Counted from the first letter of the stretch, positions 34,401 through 43,680 are shown. The stretch is 64,000 bases of DNA from CAMDMI01 sp044379485 (GCA_044379485.1 JBIPOE010000003.1:62001-126000), one strand, 5' to 3'. The notes: generated by a model not told the origin, from the sequence alone. A program made the numbers and translations.

Positions 34401-35795
34401 CTATTGTTTAGCGCCTTGCTCAATCCATCTCCCAATCAACTCCCGCTCTTCATCCGTTATTTTTGTTTTATTACCTTGAGGCATCGTCTTTGTGTGAACG
34501 GCTCTGTTTAAGATTTTTTCACGGTGTTTATAGCACTGTTCATAGGTTTCAAACATAGCGCCAGCTGGAGCAACTTTTGTGACATTATCAGTTGGATTTG
34601 CAGAATGGCAAGTGACGCACCTTTGCTGAAAAATAGGCTGAACTTGTTCATAAACAACCTGATCCCCTGAAGTGGAAATTCTTTTTGGTGCTGAAATAAT
34701 AACAGCAGCAAAAATTGAAACAGCACCAATTGGTAAAAGCCAAACCAAATTCTGGCCTTTTTCATGCATGTTTATATAGTGCCTTACTGCAACACTCCCA
34801 AGAATCAAAATAGCAAGAATCAACCAATTTAAACCACCACCAAAAGTAGAAGGGAAGTGGTTGCTGATCATTACAAAAATAACCGGTAGTGTGGTGTAGT
34901 TGTTGTGCAGGGATCGTAAACCTGCATATTTACCAATCTCAGGATCAACGAGTTTTCCTGATTTAGCCGCACGAACCAAGGCCTTTTGGGCAGGTATGAT
35001 GACAAAGAAAACGTTGCCCACCATGATGGTTCCAAGCAAGGCACCAATATGAATAAATGCAGCTCTTCCACTTAAAAAGTGGGTGAGAAAAATCGAAATG
35101 CCAACAATTATGGCAAAACCAACCAATGCAAACGTTTTCTTCTGGGCCAAAAGGGGAGATCGGCATAAGAAATCATAAACCAGCCATCCAAAAATCAAAG
35201 TTCCAATCCCAATACAAACTGCGGTAGAGCCAGATATATCCGAAACTGCAGGATCAATCATAAAAGATTCTGCATTCAAATAGTAAACCACCATTAAAAG
35301 GAAAACACCTGATAACCAGGTAAAGTAGGCTTCATATTTGAACCAGTGTAGGGTTTTTGGTAAGACCTTTGGGGCGGTTTTATACTTTTCCAAATAGTAA
35401 AAACCACCTCCATGGACTGCCCAAAGATTTCCGGCCAATTCATCACGAAGATTTTCTTTTCGGTTGAGGCTATTTTCTAAAAATATGAAATAGAAAGATG
35501 CGCCAATCCATGCAATTCCGATAACTACATGAAACCATCGAATGAGCAAATTGAGCCAATCAAGGACATGGGCTTCCCAGCCAAGTTCACCAATAATTAG
35601 ATATAATCCATAACTGAAAACCGAAAATGGAATGGCCCAAAAAAAGACGCTTTTAGTTGTTGTAATTTCATCGCTTAGCTCCTCTACATTTTTTAATGGC
35701 AACCGTCCATCGGAAATTAACTTGTGCAATGCGTAAGTTATCCAGGCTGCTAAGCCCAAAATGAAAAGAAAAAAGAAAAAGGCAAGGTGTAGCAT
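34401..35795 (-). CDS. puuD: Urate hydroxylase PuuD (membrane, cytochrome c-linked)
   Basis: This 464-residue integral membrane enzyme oxidises urate to 5-hydroxyisourate and passes electrons to its own cytochrome c domain. About eight or nine membrane segments fill residues 1-365; FHVVIGIAWIGASFYFIFLE and NLWAVHGGGFYYLEKY are typical PuuD stretches. The C-terminal domain has one heme site CVTCH (about 394-398) and a possible Met ligand in KTMPQGNKT. It is the last gene of an operon with uraD and uraH, which carry out the next two steps to (S)-allantoin. Confidence 0.92.
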   Translation of the reverse strand: MLHLAFFFFLFILGLAAWITYALHKLISDGRLPLKNVEELSDEITTTKSVFFWAIPFSVFSYGLYLIIGELGWEAHVLDWLNLLIRWFHVVIGIAWIGASFYFIFLENSLNRKENLRDELAGNLWAVHGGGFYYLEKYKTAPKVLPKTLHWFKYEAYFTWLSGVFLLMVVYYLNAESFMIDPAVSDISGSTAVCIGIGTLIFGWLVYDFLCRSPLLAQKKTFALVGFAIIVGISIFLTHFLSGRAAFIHIGALLGTIMVGNVFFVIIPAQKALVRAAKSGKLVDPEIGKYAGLRSLHNNYTTLPVIFVMISNHFPSTFGGGLNWLILAILILGSVAVRHYINMHEKGQNLVWLLPIGAVSIFAAVIISAPKRISTSGDQVVYEQVQPIFQQRCVTCHSANPTDNVTKVAPAGAMFETYEQCYKHREKILNRAVHTKTMPQGNKTKITDEERELIGRWIEQGAKQ

Positions 35796-35812
35796 TAAAT
35801 TAATCTAAAAGT

Positions 35813-35837
35813 GGCCTCCTAGCGCCCAAAGGGGGAA
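35813..35837 (-). repeat. Copy of a GC-rich dispersed motif
   Basis: On the minus strand the sequence reads TTCCCCCTTTGGGCGC then TAGGAGGCC. It matches the segment at 54673-54697 in 23 of 25 bases. It lies in the 73-base gap between the DUF6986 gene and puuD, inside the urate operon. Confidence 0.65.
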
Positions 35838-35868
35838 CAGATACAGATTTATAACTCATAACTCAACA

Positions 35869-37302
35869 TTAAGCATTTTTTCGTCTGTCTGTCAATATTT
35901 TATAAAATGATCTACTTCTTATTTCTTCCAAAGTCAGACCTGTTACCAAGGCTTCTTCTTCCGAAATTGCACCACAATTCATGGCTTTTAGGAAATAGTT
36001 CAACAATCCTTGACCAGTTGCTGCATCATCAAAAACATCACCCAACAAAGTTGCCTGAGCTGCTTTTTCAACAAAGTTTTTTAAACGAATCGCTGCATCT
36101 TCATAACTATCCAAAAAGAAAGTATAAGTCGCTGCATATCGGGTTGGAAGTTGCGCAGGATTCAAATCCCAGCCTTGGTAAAATCCATTGATAAGGGAGT
36201 GCGTTGTATGGTCGAACCCTAATTTCCAGGCTTTGTGGACCACTTCCCGATTTTCAATTTCCTGTTGTGTGGTAAGGTTTTCGCCTCTGTGTGGACCCAC
36301 TGGCATCACATTCGTTGCGCCATCAGAAAGCATTATTCCAGTATGACCAAGAGCAACTCGAGTCATATGATGGGCAAAGTCGCAAACCTGGTGGCTCATG
36401 GTTTGGTACTTGGCAGTGATATTGCAAGATGCCGTGTAATCGTAGGTACCAAAATGGGCTGCTATGCATCTGCCTTTGCTTGCCCGAATCAAACGAAAAA
36501 GTGGGTTTTTTCCATCGGCATCCATTACTGCCTGGGTTGCTTCGACCATCATTTCCATTTTCAAACTGCCTTCAGCCAAATTGTATGCTTTTTCCAGAAT
36601 TTCGAAAAGTTTAACAATGGCCTCAATTTGTTCAGGGATAGTAACTTTGGGTAACATCACCACAAAATTTTCAGGAAGTTTGCCACCAGAAGCATCCAAA
36701 AGAGAACTTATGAAAATGTCTAAAGTTCTGATGCCACGGTATTTTAAATCTTCTGTAAAAGGTTTTATTCGAATTCCGATAAAAGGCGAAATGGTTCCAG
36801 CCTTCATGCCTTTGGCAAGTTCCAAACCAGCAGTTACGGCAGTTTCATCTTCCTCCTGGTCTGAGCGGTTTCCAAAACCATCCTCAAAGTCTATCCTAAA
36901 ATCTTCCACTGCCTCACGTTCCAGTTTGGCTTTTACCTTGTTATAGACAGACCAGGAAAGCCAGGCATGTTCTTTTTTTCTGTCAGATTCGGTCATTTTT
37001 GCCAAACGATCTGAAAGATCTTTCACCTCAGCATCTGATTCTGGAAGCGTTTCAAAGCCTTTAATTTTCAAGACTTTGGCAAGAATGGCAAAGTTTGGGG
37101 CATAGGTTAACAGATTGTTAAGTGCATTTTTACCCATTCTTTGTGTGCTATCTGCTTTAAAAAGATTGGCACCACCATAGACAGTGTGTACAGGTTGTCT
37201 TTGGATAATCTCACCTGGATAAAGTAGGTTAAACGCTGCATTTGCAATTTTCAAGTCCTGAAAAACAGCCTCTTTTTCTGATTGGGGTATGGTTAATTTC
37301 AT
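35869..37302 (-). CDS. DUF6986 family protein, HpcH/CitE aldolase-like
   Basis: This 477-residue cytosolic protein of the HpcH/HpaI-CitE superfamily is sometimes annotated as 'phosphoenolpyruvate kinase' or 'aldolase'. Visible superfamily landmarks are the acidic metal-binding region RIDFEDGFGNR (about 136-146), VVMLPKVTIPEQIE as the next strand, and EMMVEATQAV (about 253-262) near the CitE glutamate. The reaction is not established. It sits between the Uma2 gene and puuD, and such proteins do occur with ureide catabolism genes. A role in a C2/C3 product of purine breakdown (glyoxylate or tartronate semialdehyde level) is therefore a reasonable but unproven inference. Confidence 0.75.
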   Translation of the reverse strand: MKLTIPQSEKEAVFQDLKIANAAFNLLYPGEIIQRQPVHTVYGGANLFKADSTQRMGKNALNNLLTYAPNFAILAKVLKIKGFETLPESDAEVKDLSDRLAKMTESDRKKEHAWLSWSVYNKVKAKLEREAVEDFRIDFEDGFGNRSDQEEDETAVTAGLELAKGMKAGTISPFIGIRIKPFTEDLKYRGIRTLDIFISSLLDASGGKLPENFVVMLPKVTIPEQIEAIVKLFEILEKAYNLAEGSLKMEMMVEATQAVMDADGKNPLFRLIRASKGRCIAAHFGTYDYTASCNITAKYQTMSHQVCDFAHHMTRVALGHTGIMLSDGATNVMPVGPHRGENLTTQQEIENREVVHKAWKLGFDHTTHSLINGFYQGWDLNPAQLPTRYAATYTFFLDSYEDAAIRLKNFVEKAAQATLLGDVFDDAATGQGLLNYFLKAMNCGAISEEEALVTGLTLEEIRSRSFYKILTDRRKNA

Positions 37303-37336
37303 ATTAGTTAATTGGTATTTCTAATGGAATATGTAT

Positions 37337-37870
37337 TTACCAGATAGACTTAAAATCTGGTTTTATTTGACAGACCTCAAAATCAAAGGTAAAATTTTCA
37401 ATATCAACTTGTTTTTGATATTTTCCTTTTTCATCTAATAGATATATCTCTATTGAATCATCAGCAGGATTGACAATAATATAGTATTTAACGGCATTTT
37501 CCTGGTATAACTCAAATTTTACATTTCTATCTTTTTTTTCTGTTGATGGAGATAGAATTTCAAAAATGGCGATTGGAGCTTCAATTATTCTATTGCCTCC
37601 GACTTCTTTGCATACTATTGAAATGTCTGGTTGAACTACTGTATCCTCCGATATTTGCCAATCTATGGGTAAAAAAACTTCACATTTTCCGCAAGGTTTA
37701 AGACTGGATTTAAGCTCTGAATAAAGTTGACCATTTATCCTTTGATGTCTTATACTTGGAGCTGGACTCATACAATACGGTGCTCCACTAATTAGTTCCC
37801 AGGCATCTTGCCAGTGCTCCCACTCGGCTACGGTATAATAGGCCTGATATTGTTTTGCTGCATCTCCCAT
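37337..37870 (-). CDS. Uma2 family (DUF820) restriction-endonuclease-like protein
   Basis: This 177-residue PD-(D/E)xK-fold protein carries the Uma2 pattern. It has WELISGAPYCMSPAPSIRHQ, VQPDISIVC (catalytic Asp), and IFEILSPSTEKKDRNVKFEL (Glu and Lys). Catalytic residues look intact. The biological role of Uma2 proteins is unclear; they are often multicopy and mobile. It lies between uraH and the DUF6986 gene in the same orientation, with gaps of 34-44 bases, so it appears to have been inserted into the urate operon. It could also be ordinary chance clustering. Confidence 0.85.
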   Translation of the reverse strand: MGDAAKQYQAYYTVAEWEHWQDAWELISGAPYCMSPAPSIRHQRINGQLYSELKSSLKPCGKCEVFLPIDWQISEDTVVQPDISIVCKEVGGNRIIEAPIAIFEILSPSTEKKDRNVKFELYQENAVKYYIIVNPADDSIEIYLLDEKGKYQKQVDIENFTFDFEVCQIKPDFKSIW

Positions 37871-37914
37871 ATTTCAAAGGTACTAAAACCGAAGTTATTT
37901 TTTATGTTTCTGAT

Positions 37915-38253
37915 CTAACTACCTCTATATGTGCTATATCCAAAAGGATTTAACAAAAGTGGAATGTGATAATGACTTGTATCAAAGGTTTCAAACTCTA
38001 TTCTGATGCTTGGGTAAAATGAAACAATTTCTTTTTGGGCAAAATACTCTGCCACATCGAAAAGCATGCTGTAAACCCCTGGATAAAGTTTGATTTCTTT
38101 TTCTAAGAGGTCTGGAATTCTTCCGTCAGAATTTGTTACACCTGAGGCCAGATTTTCCCAACCGTTCTTAGTTGGTTTTTGCAAATGGATGGAAACACCA
38201 GCTACTGGCTTTCCAATGGAAGTATCTAAAATATGTGTAGTTATCTGGCTCAT
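37915..38253 (-). CDS. uraH: 5-hydroxyisourate hydrolase (transthyretin-like)
   Basis: This 112-residue enzyme hydrolyses 5-hydroxyisourate to OHCU in urate degradation. It starts MSQITTHILDTSIGKPVAGV, which contains the first active-site His, and includes TNSDGRIPDL. It ends with the diagnostic tetrapeptide YRGS. The homotetramer is cytosolic; there is no signal peptide. Its start overlaps the end of uraD by 4 bases, indicating translational coupling. Confidence 0.95.
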   Translation of the reverse strand: MSQITTHILDTSIGKPVAGVSIHLQKPTKNGWENLASGVTNSDGRIPDLLEKEIKLYPGVYSMLFDVAEYFAQKEIVSFYPSIRIEFETFDTSHYHIPLLLNPFGYSTYRGS

Positions 38254-38753
38254 ACAAAAAGTTTTTCGATTCGGATATGCGTTATTTTATGTTGTTCTCC
38301 TGCTGCAATTTGTAACTCCTGGACCTTTTCATTGAGTAAGCGTTCATTAAGCAAATCCAGCATTTCGTTGGCAGATTTTCCTGTGGCGCAAACTATAAAT
38401 ATGAATCCGAATTTTTGCCAATATGCTTCATTTCCTGCTGCTAATTTTTCTATAACTTCGCGATTGGCCAGGTTTACTGCTGCTTGTTCAGATGAGGCCC
38501 AATTGGCCGTTGCAGCAAATTTCTTTTCCAAAGAACCAATATCTCCAATTTTTGGGTGATGGGTGAAAGCTTCCAACCAATCGTTTTCTGATGTTTCAGC
38601 CCACAAATTATCCGCACATTTTTTTAACTCTTCAATAGAATTAAATGGCGCATTTAAAGCCATCTTTTCAGCCCAACTGGTGGATCCGCAGCAGGCAAAC
38701 AAGGTATCAAAAGCTTGTTTATGAGGCAATTGATTAAATTCAGAGAGTGTCAT
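38250..38753 (-). CDS. uraD: OHCU decarboxylase
   Basis: This 167-residue all-helical enzyme decarboxylates 2-oxo-4-hydroxy-4-carboxy-5-ureidoimidazoline to (S)-allantoin. The catalytic His is in HHPKIGD (about 65-71), and the helix EKKFAATANWASSEQAAV carries the ending of the active site. FIFIVCATGKSANEML is the other conserved block. It is the first gene of the urate operon, reading uraD-uraH-Uma2-DUF6986-puuD. Confidence 0.93.
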   Translation of the reverse strand: MTLSEFNQLPHKQAFDTLFACCGSTSWAEKMALNAPFNSIEELKKCADNLWAETSENDWLEAFTHHPKIGDIGSLEKKFAATANWASSEQAAVNLANREVIEKLAAGNEAYWQKFGFIFIVCATGKSANEMLDLLNERLLNEKVQELQIAAGEQHKITHIRIEKLFV

Positions 38754-38802
38754 TATTGATGTTTAAAGGTAGAGGTCTAAAAGTGTAAATTTTTTTTGAT
38801 TC

Positions 38803-38833
38803 AAAAAAAAACCTCCAGACTAATGCTGAAGGT
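38803..38833 (-). terminator. Terminator of the lpx operon
   Basis: Read on the minus strand, ACCTTCAG pairs with CTGGAGGT with one mismatch, and a run of nine T follows. It lies 35 bases beyond the lpxA stop codon and upstream of uraD. Confidence 0.75.
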
Positions 38834-38867
38834 GGTATTTTTTTGAAAATCTTAAAAAGGATCTGAT

Positions 38868-39680
38868 TTATAAAATGGAGGTAGAGCTTTTTCCATTTGC
38901 ACTTCCACCATATCCTCTCATAATTCCTCTTTCTGAGCCCCTGATAAAATTGAGAATTTCATCCCTTTCTTTTGATGGGGTAAATTCTAATTCTATTAAA
39001 TCACATGCTTTGGTATAGGTATTTCCATCTAGATATATGATCCGATACAGTTCCTGAATTTCTTCAATTTTTTCATTGGAGAAATTTCTTCTCCTCAAAC
39101 CGACTGAATTTACACCAACATAACTTAGCGGTTCTCTACCAGCCTTGGTAAAAGGTGGGACATCTTTTCTAACCAATGAGCCACCCGAAACCATGGAGTG
39201 TGCACCGATTTTTACAAATTGATGAACTGCAGAAGTTCCGCCTATGACGACAAAGTCTTCAATAACAACGTGGCCAGCCAGCTGAACGGCATTGGCAAGG
39301 ATGCATTGGTTTCCAATTAAACAATCGTGGGCTACATGAACATAGGCCATTATCAAACAGTTATCTCCGATTTCAGTTCTGAAGCGGTCAACCGTTCCAC
39401 GGCTTATGGTTACAAATTCACGGATAACGGTGTTGTCTCCAATAACAACCGTAGTTTTTTCTCCAGCAAATTTCAGATCCTGAGGAATAGAGGAAACGAC
39501 CGCACCAGGAAAAACCTGTACACCATTGCCCAGTCTGGCGCCATCCATAATTACTGCATTGGGACCAATCCAGCAATTATCTCCAATTACTACATCTCCA
39601 TAGATTGTAGCAAATGGCTCTATTTTAACATTTTGGCCAATTTTGGCCTCAGGATGAATGTTGGCGAGTAAATGGTTCAT
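38868..39680 (-). CDS. lpxA: Acyl-ACP--UDP-N-acetylglucosamine O-acyltransferase
   Basis: This 270-residue enzyme performs the first step of lipid A synthesis. The start at 39680 (MNHLLANIHPEAKIGQNVKI) matches the family; a longer frame to 39728 would overlap lpxC-fabZ. The body is a left-handed beta-helix of hexapeptide repeats. The catalytic His is in AYVHVAHDCLIGN, and the helical C-terminal domain begins VGLRRRNFSNEKIEEI. Its ATG overlaps the stop of lpxC-fabZ by 1 base (TAATG), so translation is coupled. Confidence 0.95.
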   Translation of the reverse strand: MNHLLANIHPEAKIGQNVKIEPFATIYGDVVIGDNCWIGPNAVIMDGARLGNGVQVFPGAVVSSIPQDLKFAGEKTTVVIGDNTVIREFVTISRGTVDRFRTEIGDNCLIMAYVHVAHDCLIGNQCILANAVQLAGHVVIEDFVVIGGTSAVHQFVKIGAHSMVSGGSLVRKDVPPFTKAGREPLSYVGVNSVGLRRRNFSNEKIEEIQELYRIIYLDGNTYTKACDLIELEFTPSKERDEILNFIRGSERGIMRGYGGSANGKSSTSIL

Positions 39681-41089
39681 TATTTTGTTTCCTTCCTCAC
39701 TATATACGCTGATAAAACTGCTTCGCAAACGAGATTGCCCGCAACATAAGCCCGTCCGTGCATTTTTGCAATACCTCTTCTAATTGGACCCATCAATTCG
39801 CAACTAAATACCACCGTATCACCAGGAACAACCATTTTCTTGAAACGGCAATTTTCGATTGCTAAAAGGTAAGTCCAATGATTTTCCGGATCCGGCACTG
39901 TATTCAAAACCAGAATTCCTCCTGTGTGGGCCATGGCTTCAATTTGAAGAACGCCAGGCATTACAGGATTTCCTGGAAAATGACCCTGGAAAAAGGGCTC
40001 ATTGATGGTTACATTTTTGATACCGGCCACAGAATTTTCGTCAAGGTGAAAAATTTTGTCAATCAGGCAAAACGGATACCGGTGAGGCAGCATTTTGTAG
40101 ATCTGAACCACATCTAACAAAGGTTGAACCGAAGGATCATACGTTGGAATACCTTTAGGCATTGCCTTTTTTTCCTGCTCCTTCATAACCTTTTTGAGCT
40201 TTTTGGCAAAAGCCACATTGGCTGCGTGACCAGGCCTGGCAGCTAAAATCTGACCTCTGATTGGTCTTCCAGCCAGGGCTAAATCACCAACCAAATCTAA
40301 GAGTTTGTGCCTTGCAGGCTCATTTTTATATCGTAGCTCAACATTGTTGAGAATTCCTTCTTTTTTAACTTCGACTCTAGGTTTGTGAAATAGATCTGCA
40401 AGATGCTGAAGCTCATGGTCTTCCACAACTCTATCCACAATTACAATTGCATTATTAAGATCACCACCTTTGATCAAACCTTGCTCATAAAGCATTTCCA
40501 GTTCATGCAAAAAGCAAAATGTTCTGCAGGAAGCGATTTCTTTTCCAAAATCACGAATGTCTGTAAGCGAGGCATGTTGACTTCCCAAAACTGGCGAATT
40601 ATAATCCACCATAACGGTAAGTCTGTAGTCATCAAGGGGTAAGGCGGCAATTTCTACATTTCTTGCCTCATCCTTATAGCTTATGGCCTCCGTAACATCA
40701 AAGAAGTTTCGGAGGGCATTTTGCTCTTGAAAACCAACTCCTTCTAAGGCCAAAACAAAAGGCATTGAGCTTCCGTCCATGATTGGTGGCTCGGGACCAT
40801 CCAACTGAATAAGTACATTGTCCACTTCGGTTCCTACCAAAGCGGCCATTGTGTGTTCAACTGTGTTAACCCTTGCACCATTGTGCTCGATTGTAGTTCC
40901 CCGGCTAAGGTCAACTACATAATCAACATCTGCATCCACAATGGGTTGACCAGGCAGATCTACCCTTTGAAATTTAATGCCATGGTTAATGTCGGCAGGA
41001 ACAAAAGTCATTGTGGCATTTGCCCCGGTATGCAGCCCAACACCTGAAAGTGTAAAACTTTCCTTGATTGTGTGCTGCTTAGTATTCAT
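39680..41089 (-). CDS. lpxC-fabZ: Fused UDP-3-O-acyl-GlcNAc deacetylase / 3-hydroxyacyl-ACP dehydratase
   Basis: This 469-residue fusion is typical of Bacteroidota. Residues 1-300 are LpxC, the committed zinc deacetylase of lipid A synthesis. They carry VNTVEHTMAAL (zinc His), RHKLLDLVGDLALAG (zinc His and Asp) and AARPGHAAN (catalytic His). Residues about 325-469 are FabZ, with LPHRYPFCLIDKI, FFQGHFPGNPVMPGVLQ (active-site His) and EAMAHTGG (Glu). Coupling the two keeps hydroxyacyl-ACP use balanced between lipid A and fatty acid synthesis (inference). It lies 24 bases after lpxD in the operon. Confidence 0.96.
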   Translation of the reverse strand: MNTKQHTIKESFTLSGVGLHTGANATMTFVPADINHGIKFQRVDLPGQPIVDADVDYVVDLSRGTTIEHNGARVNTVEHTMAALVGTEVDNVLIQLDGPEPPIMDGSSMPFVLALEGVGFQEQNALRNFFDVTEAISYKDEARNVEIAALPLDDYRLTVMVDYNSPVLGSQHASLTDIRDFGKEIASCRTFCFLHELEMLYEQGLIKGGDLNNAIVIVDRVVEDHELQHLADLFHKPRVEVKKEGILNNVELRYKNEPARHKLLDLVGDLALAGRPIRGQILAARPGHAANVAFAKKLKKVMKEQEKKAMPKGIPTYDPSVQPLLDVVQIYKMLPHRYPFCLIDKIFHLDENSVAGIKNVTINEPFFQGHFPGNPVMPGVLQIEAMAHTGGILVLNTVPDPENHWTYLLAIENCRFKKMVVPGDTVVFSCELMGPIRRGIAKMHGRAYVAGNLVCEAVLSAYIVRKETK

Positions 41090-41113
41090 TTTTAAAAATC
41101 AATTGTTTGATAT

Positions 41114-42175
41114 TTAACTTATGGGATTTCCTTTCAGTTCTACCTGCAAGTGAACAAGTTGCCGTTCCATTTCTTCTATACGTTTTAGCATATCAGGTAG
41201 TTTTTTATAGACAATTATTGACTTAAGCTGATCTTTATATTCAATTGCAGGACTACCAAAAAGTGCAGTTCCTTCATTTAAAACTCCTTTTGAAACACCA
41301 GATTGGGCACCAATTGAAGTTCGGTTTGCAATTTTAACATGGCCAACCACTCCGACTTGCCCTGCAATAATACAACCTTCTCCGATTTTTGTAGAACCTG
41401 AAATTCCGGATTGGGATGCCATCACTGTATCTTGACCAATTTCGACATTGTGAGCAATCTGAATCAGGTTGTCAAGTTTGACTCCTTTTCCAATGACTGT
41501 AGCCCCCATTGTAGCTCTGTCGATCGTCGTGTTTGCACCTATATCTACGTGATCTTTAATGATTACAATGCCAAGTTGGGGAATGTTTTTATAACTTCCA
41601 TCCATTTGTGGAGCAAAGCCAAAACCATCACTTCCAACAACTGCGCCAGCTGCAATTGTGCAATAACTTCCGATTTTACAACCAGAATAAATTTTTACAC
41701 CAGGATATAAAATAGTGTTGTCTCCAATTGAAACTCCATCTCCAATATACACATGCGGATAAATTTTGACATTTGATCCGATGACACAATTTTGGCCTAC
41801 ATAAGAAAAAGCACCTCTATAAATATTTTCACCAACAACTGAATTTGAACCGGTAAAAACCGGCTCTTCGGTACCTGATTTTGAAAGTGACGTTAAACGC
41901 TGGTATTCTTGCAATAAAACGGTAAAACTTGAATAGGGGTCTTCTACCTTTATTATGGTGGCTTTAATCTTTTGTTTTGGGACAAAAGACTTGGCAATCA
42001 ATACGATAGAAGATTTTGTGGTATAAACGAATGGTTCATATTTCATATTGGCAAGGAAGGAAATGCAACCGGGTGCACCCTCTTCGATTTTTGCCAAATT
42101 GTTGACCTTAATATTTGAATCGCCTTCTAAGTCTCCCTTAACCAGGGCTGCTATTTGGGCGGCTGAAAACTCCAT
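41114..42175 (-). CDS. lpxD: UDP-3-O-acylglucosamine N-acyltransferase
   Basis: This 353-residue enzyme does the third step of lipid A synthesis. An N-terminal uridine-binding domain (MEFSAAQIAALVKGDLEGDS) precedes a long hexapeptide beta-helix and a helical C-terminus (about 320-353). The catalytic His is in LIQIAHNVEIG, and the GADGFGFA-like segment appears as VVGSDGFGFAPQ. It begins 5 bases after the HD hydrolase gene. Confidence 0.95.
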   Translation of the reverse strand: MEFSAAQIAALVKGDLEGDSNIKVNNLAKIEEGAPGCISFLANMKYEPFVYTTKSSIVLIAKSFVPKQKIKATIIKVEDPYSSFTVLLQEYQRLTSLSKSGTEEPVFTGSNSVVGENIYRGAFSYVGQNCVIGSNVKIYPHVYIGDGVSIGDNTILYPGVKIYSGCKIGSYCTIAAGAVVGSDGFGFAPQMDGSYKNIPQLGIVIIKDHVDIGANTTIDRATMGATVIGKGVKLDNLIQIAHNVEIGQDTVMASQSGISGSTKIGEGCIIAGQVGVVGHVKIANRTSIGAQSGVSKGVLNEGTALFGSPAIEYKDQLKSIIVYKKLPDMLKRIEEMERQLVHLQVELKGNPIS

Positions 42176-42180
42176 TTTAT

Positions 42181-43431
42181 TTATTTTCCAGAAAAAGTTT
42201 GCAAAGATATGGTTTTGGGTTTGCAGACAATATATTTTTTCACAACTGTTGCCATTGCATGAATATTTGGTAAGTCTGTCGCATTCGCAACGTCCACTAT
42301 TTCACCTGAACGCGTTTTTACCCCTATTCTATTGCCACCTGAAACATAGGCTGCATTGGAAACCTCTTTTTCAAAAACAAGATAAGTCACATCTTCTTCA
42401 GAAATTCCAAGTTCAAACTGATAAATTTCTCTCAAACTTTTCAAATCTTTTTCGGCCATGGCCTGATTTGAAATATTAACCTTTAATAATCGCCTGTCCA
42501 TTAGGCCTCTGCTGAGGTAAGACAAAGCAAAATCAGGATTGGCAGACCAAATTTTGATACAATGCCAAATGTCATAGTCGTCAATTAAAGAAAATAAATT
42601 GAGGTAATCTGGATTGGACATAAAATCTGTCCAACCAAAACTGCGTTCAAAAAAAGGTGCAAGTGCGGCTGTCATTTCCAGTTTTGCTCCATTTTGAATT
42701 AAAAATCGGGCCCTTCGCATGAGTTGAATTAACATTTCCTCGGCGCTCACAGTGGTTTTATGTAAATACACTTGCCAATACATAAGCCTCCGGGAACTCA
42801 GGAAATTTTCGATGGAGTAAATTGCTTTTTCTTCTACAACCAGCTCGTCTTCATGGACATCGATCATTCTCAAAATTCGTTCTGCTGAAATAGAACCTTC
42901 AGCCACGCCAGTGAAAAAGCAATCTCTTCGCAAATAATCCAGTCGATCTATGTCTAGCTGACTGGAAACCAATTGATTGAAAAATTGACGTTTATAGTTT
43001 CCCTGAAACATTTCTATGCCAATACTTAGTTTTCCTCCAAAGAGGAAATTAAGTCTTTCCATGAAAGCAAGAGATAGTTTTTCGTGGGGAACATTTTGTA
43101 AAATGCTGTGCTCCAGAGCATGGGAAAAAGGACCGTGACCAATGTCATGTAACAAAATGGCAAGTTTGGCCCCTTCTTCTTCGGCTTCAGATATTTGGAC
43201 ACCCTTTTGCCGCAAAGTTTCCAAGGCAAGGTCCATTAAAAACATGGCACCAAGGGCATGGTGAAATCGGGTATGGTTGGCGCCCGGATAAACCATATCG
43301 GTTAATCCAAGTTGTTTTATTCTTCTAAGTCTTTGAAAATAAGGATGATCTATTACATCCTGAATCAATCCGCCTGGCACTGTGATGAAACCGTGGACGG
43401 GGTCGTTTATTATTTTGCCTTTTCCGGACAT
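42181..43431 (-). CDS. HD domain phosphohydrolase
   Basis: This 416-residue protein starts MSGKGKIINDPVHGFITVPG. The metal-binding residues are HHALGAMFLMD, AILLHDIGHGPFSHALEHS (the HD pair) and QLDIDRLDYLRRD. This is the dGTPase-like HD group of Firmicutes YwfO and Bacteroidota homologues, so it should hydrolyse a nucleotide phosphate; the substrate is unknown. It is the first gene of the operon continuing into lpxD, lpxC-fabZ and lpxA. This association is common in the phylum, but I know of no demonstrated link to lipid A. Confidence 0.9.
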   Translation of the reverse strand: MSGKGKIINDPVHGFITVPGGLIQDVIDHPYFQRLRRIKQLGLTDMVYPGANHTRFHHALGAMFLMDLALETLRQKGVQISEAEEEGAKLAILLHDIGHGPFSHALEHSILQNVPHEKLSLAFMERLNFLFGGKLSIGIEMFQGNYKRQFFNQLVSSQLDIDRLDYLRRDCFFTGVAEGSISAERILRMIDVHEDELVVEEKAIYSIENFLSSRRLMYWQVYLHKTTVSAEEMLIQLMRRARFLIQNGAKLEMTAALAPFFERSFGWTDFMSNPDYLNLFSLIDDYDIWHCIKIWSANPDFALSYLSRGLMDRRLLKVNISNQAMAEKDLKSLREIYQFELGISEEDVTYLVFEKEVSNAAYVSGGNRIGVKTRSGEIVDVANATDLPNIHAMATVVKKYIVCKPKTISLQTFSGK

Positions 43432-43614
43432 AGGGGCGAAGGTACGACTCTGATTGCTTTTCGTGTTCAGATTCCGAAATTTCTACCTAAGTTTTGGCAA
43501 ATGGTGCGATTGTTGGTTTGCATTTGCCGAATGTTGAAGGTGGTTTTTATGCTTGTCTATCGTTTACCTGCTTAAATGCTTCGAGGTTTTAGGTTAATGA
43601 AGGTGCCGGTGATG

Positions 43615-43680
43615 CCGGGTCAGAGACCCTACAATTATAATAAAATCCTTAGAGCGCTGCGCTAACTCAAAGGATAGGTG
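43615..43680 (+). repeat. Structured dispersed repeat, copy R1
   Basis: Hairpin 1 is GGGTC-AGA-GACCC (43617-43629). It is followed by TACAATTATAATAAA, and hairpin 2 is ATCCTTAGAG/CTCAAAGGAT (43645-43654 with 43666-43675) around the loop CGCTGCGCTAA. The same layout recurs at 43693-43775 and 55478-55540. Confidence 0.75.
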
